From positions 776,501 to 840,500 of the forward strand of contig NZ_AP023081.1 in the NCBI RefSeq assembly GCF_026072635.1: a stretch of DNA of 64,000 nucleotides, in the 5' to 3' direction. The position numbers and the translations under genes were made by a program. A model generated the notes under the pieces. That model saw only the letters and a program-made list of their open reading frames with translations. It had not been told where the DNA came from and did not search any database. Below, piece after piece: positions 52,393-60,765 of the stretch (the stretch's first letter is position 1; every line of letters starts with the position of its first letter). Source of the stretch: Pseudomonas solani (GTDB lineage: Bacteria; Pseudomonadota; Gammaproteobacteria; Pseudomonadales; Pseudomonadaceae).

Positions 52393-52737
52393 ATGAAGAT
52401 CCGCGAACTGATCCGCCATTGGGAAGAAAACGCCAAGGGTCGCCTGACCCGCAGCCAGTACAGCATCCACCTGGATGTGGAATCCGCGGCACGACTCGCC
52501 GCCCTCAACGAGATGTACCCCAAGCGCAGCCTGGAGGAGTTGCTCGGCGAACTGCTCGGCGCCGCCCTCGAGGAGCTCGAAGCCAGCCTGCCCTACGTCA
52601 AGGGCAGCAAGGTGGTGGCCACCGACGAGCAGGGTGACCCGCTCTTCGAGGACATCGGACCCACGCCACGCTTCCTCGCCCTTTCCCGCAAGCACCTGCG
52701 CCAGTTCGACCAGCAGCACGACAGCACCGAGCACTGA
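52393..52737 (+). CDS. Conserved hypothetical protein
   Basis: The 114-residue soluble, helical, acidic protein begins MKIRELIRHWEENAKGRLTRSQYSI and contains an LEELLGELLGAALEELEASLP amphipathic stretch and a TPRFLALSRKHLRQFD end. I chose the ATG at 52393; a GTG two codons up is possible. It is divergent from ppc, and I recall a homolog at this position in P. aeruginosa. The first half looks like a ribbon-helix-helix-type segment, but I cannot assign one. Confidence 0.8.
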   Translation: MKIRELIRHWEENAKGRLTRSQYSIHLDVESAARLAALNEMYPKRSLEELLGELLGAALEELEASLPYVKGSKVVATDEQGDPLFEDIGPTPRFLALSRKHLRQFDQQHDSTEH

Positions 52738-53039
52738 TCGCCCCTTGCCCGGCCCCGCCCTGGGGCCGGCGCTGCCCGCCTATCTTGCCTACCTCCCCCT
52801 CGTTGCATGCCATGACATGAAGGGCTCGGCCCATCGCCCGCAGCCCTTGTGCGGCGGGCTTTCCAGGGTATTTACGTAAATTTTATTGAACATTTCCAGA
52901 ATTGCCCCTGTCACAAAAAGCACGCCAGCGCATCAACCATTAGTCGGTGATTTTTGGCGGAAAATCGTCGATCTAGCGGCCCTAAGCATGCATCTGGCAG
53001 GCAAGTTGCCATGAGATCTGAAATGGCGAGGTAATTCCA
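52738..53039 (+). other. 302-bp spacer before the DUF4398/lptF genes
   Basis: No gene is visible. The central part is comparatively AT-rich and must hold the promoter of the two lipoprotein genes, including a possible AlgU site (separate entry). The start codon site is GAGG 8 nt before the ATG at 53040. Confidence 0.6.
52888..52916 (+). promoter_or_regulatory. Possible AlgU/sigma-E-type promoter
   Basis: GAACAT, a 17-bp spacer and TCACAA resemble the AlgU consensus GAACTT-N16/17-TCTGA, with mismatches in both boxes. It precedes the lipoprotein/OmpA gene pair, which I recall as AlgU-dependent in P. aeruginosa. The leader would be about 120 nt. Confidence 0.35.
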
Positions 53040-53450
53040 ATGGAGCTGAACATCATGAAGACAAGCCCTGCTGTAACGATTCGCAGAACAGTCCTGGCCG
53101 CCCTGGTCGCCGGCGGTAGCGCCCTGCTCGTCGGCTGCGCCGGAAATCCGCCCACCGAACAGTTCGCCGTGACCAATACCGTGGTCAAGAGCGCCGTCAG
53201 CGCCGGCGGCCCACAGTACGCCCCGGTGGAAATGAAGAACGCCCAGGACAAGCTGGCCCAGGCCGAGAACCTGCTGCGTGAAGAGCGTTACGACGAAGCC
53301 CGCCGCATCGCCGAGCAGGCCGAATGGGACGCCCGCGTCGCCGAGCGCAAGGCCCTGGCCATCAAGGCCGAGAAAACCCTGGATGACGCCCAGAAAGGCG
53401 TCCAGCAGATTCGCGAGGAAGGCTCGCGCCAGCCGATCATCGTGCAGTGA
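53040..53450 (+). CDS. DUF4398 family lipoprotein
   Basis: The 136-residue protein has a long signal ending ALLVGC (lipid Cys33), then a helical coiled segment (MKNAQDKLAQAENLLREERYDEARRIAEQAEWDARVAE) typical of DUF4398. An internal ATG at 53055 is an equally good start. It lies 41 bp ahead of the OmpA lipoprotein gene, with no terminator between, so the two are probably one operon; a periplasmic partner to it is likely. Confidence 0.88.
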   Translation: MELNIMKTSPAVTIRRTVLAALVAGGSALLVGCAGNPPTEQFAVTNTVVKSAVSAGGPQYAPVEMKNAQDKLAQAENLLREERYDEARRIAEQAEWDARVAERKALAIKAEKTLDDAQKGVQQIREEGSRQPIIVQ

Positions 53451-53491
53451 TCCGCGCCGCCCTCTTTCCGCCTCGATAAGGATGATCCGTC

Positions 53492-54271
53492 ATGAATAAG
53501 CTGATCACAGTTTCCGCTCTCTCCGTACTCAGCCTGGCGCTGGTGGCCTGCGCCTCCAAGCCCAACCCTAACCTGGACCAGGCACGCAGCAACTACTCCG
53601 AGCTGCAGGCCGAGCCCCAGGCCAACACCCTGGCGGCCCTGGAAACCAAGGAAGCCGGCGACATGCTGAGCCGCGCCGAACAGGCCTACGCCGACAAGCA
53701 GGACCAGGTGCAGGTCGACCAGCTCGCCTACATCACCAACCAGCGCGTCGAGCTGGCCCGCCAGACCATCAAGCAGAAGGCCGCCGAAGAGGCCCTGGCC
53801 AACGCGCCGGCCCAGCGCACCCAGGCCCAGCTGGATGCGCGCAACCAGCAGGTGGATGTACTGGTCAACCAGCTCAAGGCCAAGCAGACCGACCGTGGCC
53901 AGGTGGTGACCCTGGGTGACGTGCTGTTCGAAGTGGACCGCGCCGAGCTCAACCCCAACGGCATGAGCAACGTCCAGCAACTGGGCAACTTCCTGGTGCA
54001 GAACCCGGATCGCCAGGTGGTGGTGGAAGGCTTCACCGACAACACCGGCACCGTCGACCACAACCTGCGCCTGTCCCAGGCCCGTGCCGACTCGGTGCGC
54101 CGCGCCCTGGTGGCCATGGGTGTGAACCCCACGCGCATCACCACCCACGGCTTCGGCAAGGACTACCCGGTGGCCAGCAATGCCTCCGCCTCCTCGCGCA
54201 CGCTGAACCGTCGTGTGGAAGTGACCATCGCCAACGGTCCCGGCCCGGTCGCCCCGCGCGCTGCGCTTTGA
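53492..54271 (+). CDS. lptF: OmpA-family lipoprotein LptF
   Basis: The 259-residue protein has a lipoprotein signal (LALVAC, Cys20), an N-terminal helical region with tandem Gln/Ala-rich repeats related to DUF4398, and a C-terminal OmpA peptidoglycan-binding domain (VLFEVDRAELNPNGMSN, VEGFTDNTGTVDHNLRLSQARADSV, ITTHGFGKDYPVASN..RRVEV). It anchors the outer membrane to peptidoglycan. In P. aeruginosa the homolog is called lipotoxin F and is linked to stress survival. Confidence 0.9.
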   Translation: MNKLITVSALSVLSLALVACASKPNPNLDQARSNYSELQAEPQANTLAALETKEAGDMLSRAEQAYADKQDQVQVDQLAYITNQRVELARQTIKQKAAEEALANAPAQRTQAQLDARNQQVDVLVNQLKAKQTDRGQVVTLGDVLFEVDRAELNPNGMSNVQQLGNFLVQNPDRQVVVEGFTDNTGTVDHNLRLSQARADSVRRALVAMGVNPTRITTHGFGKDYPVASNASASSRTLNRRVEVTIANGPGPVAPRAAL

Positions 54272-54284
54272 TCCTTCGGTAATG

Positions 54285-54314
54285 AAAAAGCCCGCCTCCC
54301 CGGCGGGCTTTTTT
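54285..54314 (+). terminator. Intrinsic terminator after lptF
   Basis: AAAAAGCCCGCC pairs with GGCGGGCTTTTT over a 5-nt loop, ending in six T. Confidence 0.92.
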
Positions 54315-54405
54315 GTGCGCGACTTGGCGCCGCGCCGATCGCCGTTTCCGCAAGGCCGGCCGCCTCGCTAGGATGCAAGCCATCGCGCCCCGGAGATCAG
54401 GGAAA

Positions 54406-55143
54406 ATGCCGTCATTCGCCCGCTCACGCCAGGTTCTGGCACTCGCCTTCTGCACCGCCCTGCCCTTCTCGGCACCGGCCGAGCCCCTGCGTTTCGAAGG
54501 CTACGAGGCCTTCTACCGGTCCCTCGGCGGCAACCTGTTCGAAGGGGCCGGCAGCGAGCTGTCCCTGGCCTGCACCGAGGCGCAGCAGTGCCTTTGGGTC
54601 AACGCCATGGCGGCAGCGGTGAAGCGCTACGACTCGGAGCAATGGAGCGCCCCGGGCGCGCTGGAAGGTGAGCCGCCAGCGGGCATGCCCGAGATCGCCT
54701 TCGACGGCCAGCGCCTGGACATCGGCGAGCGCCACTGGAGCCTGGCAGATGTCACCGACCTCGCCCCGACCGATTGGCAGGCCGGCGCCTCGATCGACCC
54801 GGAGGGGCTCTACAGCATCACCGCCTGGCGCAACGGCGAATCCTTCTGCCTGGAGCTGCCGGCCAAGGGCAGTGGCCGTGCCGATCGCTACACCCAGGTG
54901 CTGCTGGTGCAAGGGCAGACGCTCTACAACCTGCCCCCACTGTTCGCCTCCTGCGCGGCGGTGCGCGAAGCCCCCCAAGGCAGCGTCCTCTATCCGAGCA
55001 ATGCCTACCTGGAAGAGACCGTCGATAACGAGTCGGTTGGCCTGCGGGTGGACTACCTGCAACCCGGCAGCAAGACACCGGCGGAACACCACCGCCTGCG
55101 GTTCCCCAATCCGCAGAACCCCTTCGTGTTCGAAGCCCAGTAG
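54406..55143 (+). CDS. Secreted protein of unknown function
   Basis: The 245-residue protein starts with a Sec signal (MPSFARSRQVLALAFCTALPFSAPAEPL, read in two parts as basic start and hydrophobic core). The mature part has four or more cysteines (LACTEAQQC, SFCLEL, FASCAAV), suggesting disulfides in the periplasm. I chose this start for the signal; in-frame ATGs upstream at 54373 and 54313 add only basic leader. I recognise no domain. It converges on cadR. Confidence 0.75.
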   Translation: MPSFARSRQVLALAFCTALPFSAPAEPLRFEGYEAFYRSLGGNLFEGAGSELSLACTEAQQCLWVNAMAAAVKRYDSEQWSAPGALEGEPPAGMPEIAFDGQRLDIGERHWSLADVTDLAPTDWQAGASIDPEGLYSITAWRNGESFCLELPAKGSGRADRYTQVLLVQGQTLYNLPPLFASCAAVREAPQGSVLYPSNAYLEETVDNESVGLRVDYLQPGSKTPAEHHRLRFPNPQNPFVFEAQ

Positions 55144-55147
55144 CCCG

Positions 55148-55246
55148 CCAGATGGCGGCGCTGCGCAGCGCACGGACATGACCGCTATGTAGGGTGGATG
55201 ACGCTCTTCTCATCCACCAGGCGGAGCCGAGAACGGCACACCGTTG
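55148..55246 (+). repeat. Dispersed hairpin repeat, family A copy 2 (54406 gene/cadR junction)
   Basis: The element shows ATGGCGGCGCTGCGCA, GACATGACCGCT, and the stem GGTGGATGA (55193-55201) with TCATCCACC (55210-55218), then CAGGCGGAGCCGAGAACGGCACA. Compared with copies 1 and 3, both stem arms changed together (AGGT/ACCT to ATGA/TCAT), preserving pairing. Confidence 0.85.
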
Positions 55247-55265
55247 CAGATGAAACGCCGCACCC

Positions 55266-55733
55266 TCAATGCCGCTTGTGCACCCCCGGCACATGCAGGT
55301 GCCCAGCCTCGGCGCAGGAATCGGAGATCACGCTGGGCGGCGCCGGCTGCTCCAGCTCACGGAGAATCCCGCAGGACTCGCTGCTGCCGGCGATCTGGCA
55401 ATGGGCACGCAGGGCACGCAGCTGTTCCTGCAGCGAACGCAGTTCGGCGATGCGCACCTCCACATGATGCATGTGCTCGTCGATCAGCCGGTTGGCGGCG
55501 GTGCAGTCCGCCTCGGGGCTGTCGCGCAGGCGCAGCAGCTCGCGGATTTCCTGCTGGGTCATGTCCAGGGAACGGCAGTGGCGGATAAAGGCCAGGCGCT
55601 CCACGTGGGCCTGGGTGTACTGGCGGTAGTTGCCCTCGCTGCGGGACGGCTCCGGCAGCAGCCCTTCGCGCTCGTAGTAGCGGATGGTCTCCACCGGGCA
55701 ATCGGTCAGTCGTGCCAGCTCGCCGATCTTCAT
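55266..55733 (-). CDS. cadR: CadR, MerR-family cadmium-responsive regulator
   Basis: The 155-residue MerR protein has the winged HTH (MKIGELARLTDCPVETIRYYEREGLLPEP..GNYRQYT), a dimer coiled coil and metal cysteines Cys77, Cys112 and Cys121, the Cd/Pb/Zn site of CadR/PbrR-type sensors. The C-terminal tail is His-rich (HLHVPGVHKRH). It diverges from the P-type ATPase gene and should activate it on metal binding from the 19-bp-spaced promoter. Confidence 0.93.
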   Translation of the reverse strand: MKIGELARLTDCPVETIRYYEREGLLPEPSRSEGNYRQYTQAHVERLAFIRHCRSLDMTQQEIRELLRLRDSPEADCTAANRLIDEHMHHVEVRIAELRSLQEQLRALRAHCQIAGSSESCGILRELEQPAPPSVISDSCAEAGHLHVPGVHKRH

Positions 55734-55748
55734 GGTTCATTCCCCTGC

Positions 55749-55779
55749 TTGACTCTGTAGTTGCTACAGGGTGTGCAAT
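55749..55779 (+). promoter_or_regulatory. CadR box and distorted cadA promoter
   Basis: The -35 TTGACT (55749-55754) and -10 TGCAAT (55774-55779) are separated by 19 bp, longer than the optimal 17 and typical of MerR-activated promoters. The spacer holds the near-perfect palindrome ACTCTGTAG-TTG-CTACAGGGT (55752-55772, 8 of 9 pairs), the expected CadR site. Confidence 0.88.
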
Positions 55780-55808
55780 CAGCACCATTCCCGTCAATGG
55801 AGTCCGCG

Positions 55809-58076
55809 ATGAGCCAGGACAACTGCTGCAACCACGATCATTCGAACCCGCGTCCCAGCCCGGCGCGGCACGATCATGGCCATGCGCACGGCCATGACCA
55901 TCACCATGACCACGACGGCCATGCCCACGAGCATGCCCAACCCGCCCTGGCGACCGAGGCCATGGATGCGCCCCTGGGCGAGCTGCGCTGGAGCAGCCTG
56001 CGCATCGACGCCATGGACTGCCCCACCGAGGAACGCCTGCTGCGGGATGCCCTGGGCAAGGTCGCAGCGGTGGAAGCGCTGGAGTTCAACCTGATGCAGC
56101 GTGTGCTCAAGGTGCAGCATCGCTTCACCGAGCTGGCGCCGCTGCAGAAGCTGGTGGCCCAGCTGGGCATGCAGGCCGAACCGCTGGACGCCGCCTCGCC
56201 CCCAGCCAAGCCGGCCGACAAACCCTGGTGGCCCCTGGCACTGGCCGGTGTCGCCGCGCTCGCCGCCGAAGCCTGCGAATGGTTCGGCTTCGGGCCCGTG
56301 TGGCTGGAAGCCGGCCTGGCGCTGCTGGCCATCGCCACCGCCGGCCTGCCCACCTACCGCAAGGGCTGGATCGCCCTGAAGAACCGCAACCTCAACATCA
56401 ACGCCCTGATGAGCATCGCCGTGACCGGCGCCCTGCTCATCGGCCAGTGGCCCGAGGCGGCCATGGTCAGCGTGCTCTTCGCCCTCGCCGAGCTGATCGA
56501 AGCCAAGTCCCTGGACCGCGCGCGCAACGCCATCCGTGGCCTGCTGGACCTGGCCCCGCAACAGGCCACCGTGCAGGTGGACGGCCAGTGGCGCGAGGTG
56601 CCGGCCAGCGAGGTGCGCCCCGATGCCCGGGTGCGCGTGCGCCCCGGCGAGCGCATCGCCCTGGACGGCGAGCTGCTGGTGGGCCGCTCCGGCGTCAACC
56701 AGGCGCCCATCACCGGCGAGAGCCTGCCGGTGGACAAGGAGCCGGGCGACCCGCTGTTCGCCGGCACCATCAACGGCGAGGGCGAGCTGGAATACCGCGT
56801 CACCCGCGCCGCCAACGACAGCACCCTGGCGCGCATCATCCACGCCGTGGAAGAAGCCCAGGGCACCCGCGCACCGACCCAGCGCTTCGTCGACAGCTTC
56901 TCGCGCATCTACACGCCCACGGTGTTCGTCCTCGCCCTGCTCACCGCCGTGCTGCCGCCGCTGCTGATACAGGGCGCCTGGCTCGACTGGGTGTACCGCG
57001 CCCTGGTACTGCTGGTGATCGCCTGCCCCTGCGCCCTGGTGATCTCCACCCCGGTGACCCTGGTCAGCGGCCTGGCCGCCGCCGCGCGCCGTGGCGTGCT
57101 GGTCAAGGGCGGCGTGTACCTGGAAATGGGCCGCCAGCTGGCCTGGGTCGCCCTCGACAAGACCGGCACCCTCACCGAAGGCCGCCCGCAGCAGACCGAC
57201 TATGTGCCCCTGCGCGAGGGCCGCGCCGATGAGGCGCGCGCCCTGGCCGCCAGCCTCGCCGCGCGCTCGGACCATCCGGTGTCCCAGGCCCTGGCCCGCG
57301 CCGCCGAGGCCGACGGCATCGCCCTGCACGGCGTCGACGACCTGGCCGCGCTGCCGGGCCGTGGGGTCAAGGGGCTGATCGGCGGGCGCCTCTACCACCT
57401 GGGCAACCATCGCCTGGTGGAGGAGCTGGGGTTGTGCTCCAGCACCCTGGAGATGCGCCTGGATAGTCTCGAGCGCGAAGGCAAGACAGCCATCGTCCTG
57501 CTCGACGCCGAAGGCCCGATGGCCCTGTTCGCGGTGGCCGACGGCGTGCGCGAAACCAGCCGCGAGGCGGTGACCGAGCTGCACCAGCTCGGGGTGCGCA
57601 CCCTGATGCTCACTGGCGACAACCCCCATACCGCTGCCGCCATCGCCCCCCAGGTGGGCATCGACGAAGCCCTGGGCAACCTGCTGCCCGAGGACAAGCT
57701 GCGGGAAGTGGAACGTCGCCAGCAGGGCGGCCAGCGCATCGGCATGGTCGGCGACGGCATCAACGACGCCCCGGCCCTGGCCCGCGCCGATATCGGCTTC
57801 GCCATGGGCGCCGCCGGCACCGACACCGCCATCGAAACCGCCGGCGTGGCGCTGATGGACGACGACCTGCGCAAGCTGCCGCTGTTCATCCGCCTCTCGC
57901 GCCGCACCCACGCGGTGCTGGTGCAGAACATCGTCCTGGCCCTGGGCATCAAGGCGCTGTTCCTCGCCCTCACCCTGGCCGGCATGGGCACCCTGTGGAT
58001 GGCCGTGTTTGCCGACATGGGCGCCAGCTTGCTGGTGGTGTTCAACGGCTTGCGGTTGTTGCGTGGGGCGCGGTGA
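55809..58076 (+). CDS. cadA: P1B-type Cd/Zn/Pb-exporting ATPase
   Basis: The 755-residue pump has a His-rich N-terminus (repeated HGHAHGHDHHH-type runs), a metal-binding domain with the MDCPTEE motif instead of CxxC, membrane CPC at Cys406-Pro-Cys408, the phosphorylation motif DKTGT with Asp450, TGDNPHTA and GDGINDAP, and the last-helix DMGASLLVVFN of P1B-2 (Zn/Cd/Pb) pumps. I chose the ATG at 55809, 6 nt after GGAG. It is controlled by the divergent cadR. Confidence 0.93.
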   Translation: MSQDNCCNHDHSNPRPSPARHDHGHAHGHDHHHDHDGHAHEHAQPALATEAMDAPLGELRWSSLRIDAMDCPTEERLLRDALGKVAAVEALEFNLMQRVLKVQHRFTELAPLQKLVAQLGMQAEPLDAASPPAKPADKPWWPLALAGVAALAAEACEWFGFGPVWLEAGLALLAIATAGLPTYRKGWIALKNRNLNINALMSIAVTGALLIGQWPEAAMVSVLFALAELIEAKSLDRARNAIRGLLDLAPQQATVQVDGQWREVPASEVRPDARVRVRPGERIALDGELLVGRSGVNQAPITGESLPVDKEPGDPLFAGTINGEGELEYRVTRAANDSTLARIIHAVEEAQGTRAPTQRFVDSFSRIYTPTVFVLALLTAVLPPLLIQGAWLDWVYRALVLLVIACPCALVISTPVTLVSGLAAAARRGVLVKGGVYLEMGRQLAWVALDKTGTLTEGRPQQTDYVPLREGRADEARALAASLAARSDHPVSQALARAAEADGIALHGVDDLAALPGRGVKGLIGGRLYHLGNHRLVEELGLCSSTLEMRLDSLEREGKTAIVLLDAEGPMALFAVADGVRETSREAVTELHQLGVRTLMLTGDNPHTAAAIAPQVGIDEALGNLLPEDKLREVERRQQGGQRIGMVGDGINDAPALARADIGFAMGAAGTDTAIETAGVALMDDDLRKLPLFIRLSRRTHAVLVQNIVLALGIKALFLALTLAGMGTLWMAVFADMGASLLVVFNGLRLLRGAR

Positions 58077-58080
58077 GCGA

Positions 58081-58220
58081 ATGGCGGCGCTGCGCACCGC
58101 TTGGCGACTCAAGTCGCCCCTACAAAAGCAGCCGGCCCCGCCGCACGGGCATGACCGCTGCGTAGGGTGGAGGTCGCTTTTTACCTCCACCAGGGGGGCG
58201 CCAGGATCGGCACGGAGTAA
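58081..58220 (+). repeat. Dispersed hairpin repeat, family A copy 3 (cadA/macro junction)
   Basis: The element has ATGGCGGCGCTGCGCACCG, GGCGACT-CA-AGTCGCC, GGCATGACCGCT, and the stem GGTGGAGGT (58166-58174) with ACCTCCACC (58183-58191), then CAGG and a GGATCGGCACGG tail. It is the same order of blocks as copy 1 and lies between convergent genes. Confidence 0.85.
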
Positions 58221-58286
58221 TGCCAGTTGCGTAGGGCCCCATCCATAACCGGGCGGGGAAGAGCGATGGGCGCAAAAGCCGCCGGA

Positions 58287-58787
58287 TCAGGCCAGGGCGT
58301 CGCGGTAGAGACGTGCCATGTCTTCGGAGAAGGCCACCAGCAGCGCGCGCTGCAGGGTGCTGCCGGTCGGGCGTGGGCGGCGCAGTTCGGTGACGGCGAT
58401 GCGCACGGCGGCTTCCAGCGGGTAGCCATAGACGCCGCAGCTGATGGCCGGGAAGGCGATGCTGGCGACGCCGGCGGATTCCGCCAGGGCCAGGCTGTTG
58501 CGGTAGCAGCTGGCGAGCAGCTCGGGCTCGCGTTTGCTGCCGCCGGCCCAGATCGGGCCGACCGTGTGGATGACGAAGGTCGCCGGCAGGCGGAAGCCCG
58601 GGGTGATGCGCGCCTCGCCGGTGGGGCAACCGCGCAGCTCACGGCAACTGGCGAGCAGCTCCGGGCCGGCGGCGCGGTGGATCGCACCATCCACGCCACC
58701 GCCGCCGAGCAGCGAGGAATTGGCCGCGTTGACGATGGCGTCCACGTCCAGGCGGGTGATGTCGCCCTGCCAGACCTCGACCTTCAT
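58287..58787 (-). CDS. Macro-domain O-acetyl-ADP-ribose deacetylase family protein
   Basis: The 166-residue single macro domain resembles YmdB/MacroD. It has GDITRLDVDAIVNAANSSLLGGGGVDGAIHRAAG, with the catalytic-type Asn and Asp, and the phosphate loop FPAISCGVYGYP. It binds ADP-ribose derivatives and may hydrolyse O-acetyl-ADP-ribose or ADP-ribosyl esters. It lies 7 bp after the small membrane protein gene. Confidence 0.92.
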   Translation of the reverse strand: MKVEVWQGDITRLDVDAIVNAANSSLLGGGGVDGAIHRAAGPELLASCRELRGCPTGEARITPGFRLPATFVIHTVGPIWAGGSKREPELLASCYRNSLALAESAGVASIAFPAISCGVYGYPLEAAVRIAVTELRRPRPTGSTLQRALLVAFSEDMARLYRDALA

Positions 58788-58794
58788 CCTGCCC

Positions 58795-59118
58795 TCACTT
58801 GACCTCTTGCGGGGTCTCCTGGCCCATGCAGCGCACGGCCTGTTTCTTGTTGTTCACCAGCACGCCGGTCAGGCCTTTCTGCTCGGTGTCGAACAGCACC
58901 AGCACGCCGTCGATGCACTGGGCGACCTGGGTGGCGGGCGTCAGCGAGACCTTGTAGTCCTCGCCGGGAACGGTCTTGAGCATGGTGAAGTCGGACAGCA
59001 GCAGCGCATCTTCCGGTTTGGCGAAGTGCAGGTAGCCGTAGTACCAGAGGACCATCACGGTGCCGATGATGGTGCCGACGCCGGTGAGGATCAGCGGGAT
59101 GGGGTTGCGTTCGCTCAT
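58795..59118 (-). CDS. Small single-pass membrane protein, unknown function
   Basis: The 107-residue protein has one membrane segment (IPLILTGVGTIIGTVMVLWYYGYL) and a soluble domain with two cysteines (AQCIDGVLVLFD, QAVRCMGQE) that could form a disulfide. The ATG overlaps the hydrolase stop (ATGA). It belongs to the compact AIM24-hydrolase-small protein-macro operon. Confidence 0.82.
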   Translation of the reverse strand: MSERNPIPLILTGVGTIIGTVMVLWYYGYLHFAKPEDALLLSDFTMLKTVPGEDYKVSLTPATQVAQCIDGVLVLFDTEQKGLTGVLVNNKKQAVRCMGQETPQEVK

Positions 59119-59996
59119 TGGGGACTCTCTGTATTCGGGACTTCAGCCAGCCGTCGCAGCCCGACGAAACCGTTCGGGTCTTCGAGGTAGCGCAGCATCA
59201 CCTCCCGCCAGGTGGGGTCGGCGAAGGTCTGCACATGGCCGCCACGAGTCGGCTGGAACACCCGCGGCGGCGGCGCAGCTTGATACAAGCGCACGCCATT
59301 GGAAAGAGGCACCACCTGGTCGTCGATGCTGTGGTAGATCAGCATCGGCAAGCCCTGCAGACCGGCAATCGCACCGATCGCGCTGTCGCCATCAGGCACC
59401 AGCCAGGACAGCGGCACCTGGAGCGGCCAGGTTAACCAGGCATTGCCCAGGGTGAATTGAGCCACGTCACGGTAACTGGCCGGCGCGCCGTCCAGCACCA
59501 GCGCGCGCAGCTGGGCACGGCGCTCGGGGTGCTCGCTCAGGTAGTGCACCGCCATGGCGCCGCCCAGGCTCTGGCCCAGCAGCACCAGCGGCTTGCCCTG
59601 CACCTCGGGCGCGCGGTCGAGCCAGGCGAAGGCGGCGTCTATGTCCAGGTAGGCCCCCGCCAGCGAGGGGCTGCCCTCGGAGCGGCCGTAGCCACGGTAG
59701 TCCAGCAGCAACACCTGGTAGCCCTGCTCCGGCAGCCACCAGCTGCCACCCAGGTGCGAGGCGACATTGCCGCCATTGCCGTGCAGGTGCAATACCGTGC
59801 CCTTGACCTCGACACCCGCCGCAGCCGGCAGCCACCAGCCATGCAGGCGCAGGCCATCGGCGGTGACCAGCTCGACATCGCGGTAGGCCAGGCCGGCGCG
59901 CTCGGGGGTGAAGGGCAGCTGGCGCTCGGGGTAGAACAGCAGCCCGCTGCAGCCCTGCAGCAGCAGGACCAGCAGCAGGAGGCAGGAACGGGTCAC
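59115..59996 (-). CDS. Alpha/beta-hydrolase lipoprotein
   Basis: The 293-residue protein starts at GTG as (M)TRSCLLLLVLLLQGC, a lipoprotein signal with lipid Cys16. The hydrolase core has LHLHGNGGNVASH (oxyanion), GYGRSEGSPS, the nucleophile elbow LLGQSLGGAMAVH and a late Asp/His pair (YHSIDDQVVP, GGHVQTFA). The GTGA start overlaps the AIM24 stop. It resembles YfhR/BEM46-type hydrolases; substrate unknown. An upstream in-frame ATG at 60206 lies inside the AIM24 gene and is rejected. Confidence 0.87.
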   Translation of the reverse strand: MTRSCLLLLVLLLQGCSGLLFYPERQLPFTPERAGLAYRDVELVTADGLRLHGWWLPAAAGVEVKGTVLHLHGNGGNVASHLGGSWWLPEQGYQVLLLDYRGYGRSEGSPSLAGAYLDIDAAFAWLDRAPEVQGKPLVLLGQSLGGAMAVHYLSEHPERRAQLRALVLDGAPASYRDVAQFTLGNAWLTWPLQVPLSWLVPDGDSAIGAIAGLQGLPMLIYHSIDDQVVPLSNGVRLYQAAPPPRVFQPTRGGHVQTFADPTWREVMLRYLEDPNGFVGLRRLAEVPNTESPQ

Positions 59997-60738
59997 TGGC
60001 CGCCGGCGCGGGTTTCCTCGCGCGCCTTGTAGGTGGCCTCGTAGATGCGCTCGGCCAGGCGCGAGAAGGGCAGGCTCTGGATCCACACCGTGCCGGTGCC
60101 CTTGAGGGTGGCCAGGAGGATGCCCTCGCCGCCGAAGAGCATGCTCTTCAGCCCACCGGCCAGACCGATGTCGTAGTCGATGCCCGTGGTGAAGGCCACC
60201 AGGCAACCGGTGTCCAGGCGCAGGGTTTCGTTGTTCAGCTCCTTGCGGATCACCGTGCCGCCGGCATGCACGAAGGCCAGGCCGTCGCCTTCGAGTTTCT
60301 GCAGGATGAAGCCCTCACCGCCGAAGAAGCCGGCGCCGATGCGCTTGTTGAAGGCGATGCCGATCTGCGTGCCGTGGGCGGCGCAGAGGAAGGCGTCCTT
60401 CTGGCACACCAGGCGCCCGCCGACCTGGGCCAGGTCGATGGGCACCACGGTGCCCGGGTAGGGCGCGGCGAAACCGACCCGCTGCTGGCCACGGCCCTCG
60501 TTGGTGAAGTGGGTCATGAACAGCGACTCGCCGGTGAGCAGGCGCTTGCCCGCCCCCACAACTTGCCCAGCACGCCGCTGGAGGAACCGTCGCCCATGCG
60601 CGCCTCGAAGCGGATGCCTTCGGTCATGTAGTTCATCGCCCCGGCTTCGGCGATCACCGTTTCCTGCGGGTCGAGGATGATCTCAACGGTCTGCGCCGAA
60701 GCGCCGAGGATTTCGTAGTCGAGCTGATGGCTGGGCAT
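59993..60738 (-). pseudogene. AIM24/TIGR00266 family protein, with a 1-base frameshift
   Basis: The N-terminal part MPSHQLDYEILGASAQTVEI..GVLGKLWG is in one frame and the rest (GAGKRLLTGESLFMTHFTNEG..FNKRIGAGFFGGEGFILQKLEG) is in another. Adding one base to the five-base run at 60553-60557 (GGGGG on the coding strand) restores KLWGAGKRLL and a 248-residue protein. The family forms a beta-structured fold related to tubby C-terminal domains. It heads an operon with overlapping stops and starts. The start at 60738 is fixed by family sequence. Confidence 0.88.
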
Positions 60739-60765
60739 TTTGATTGGGTCCTCAGTGAGCCTGGA

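Noticed and set aside
49806..52637. Long plus-strand open frame opposite ppc
   Set aside because: It is antisense to ppc with the same GC artefact; no recognisable domain or ribosome site.
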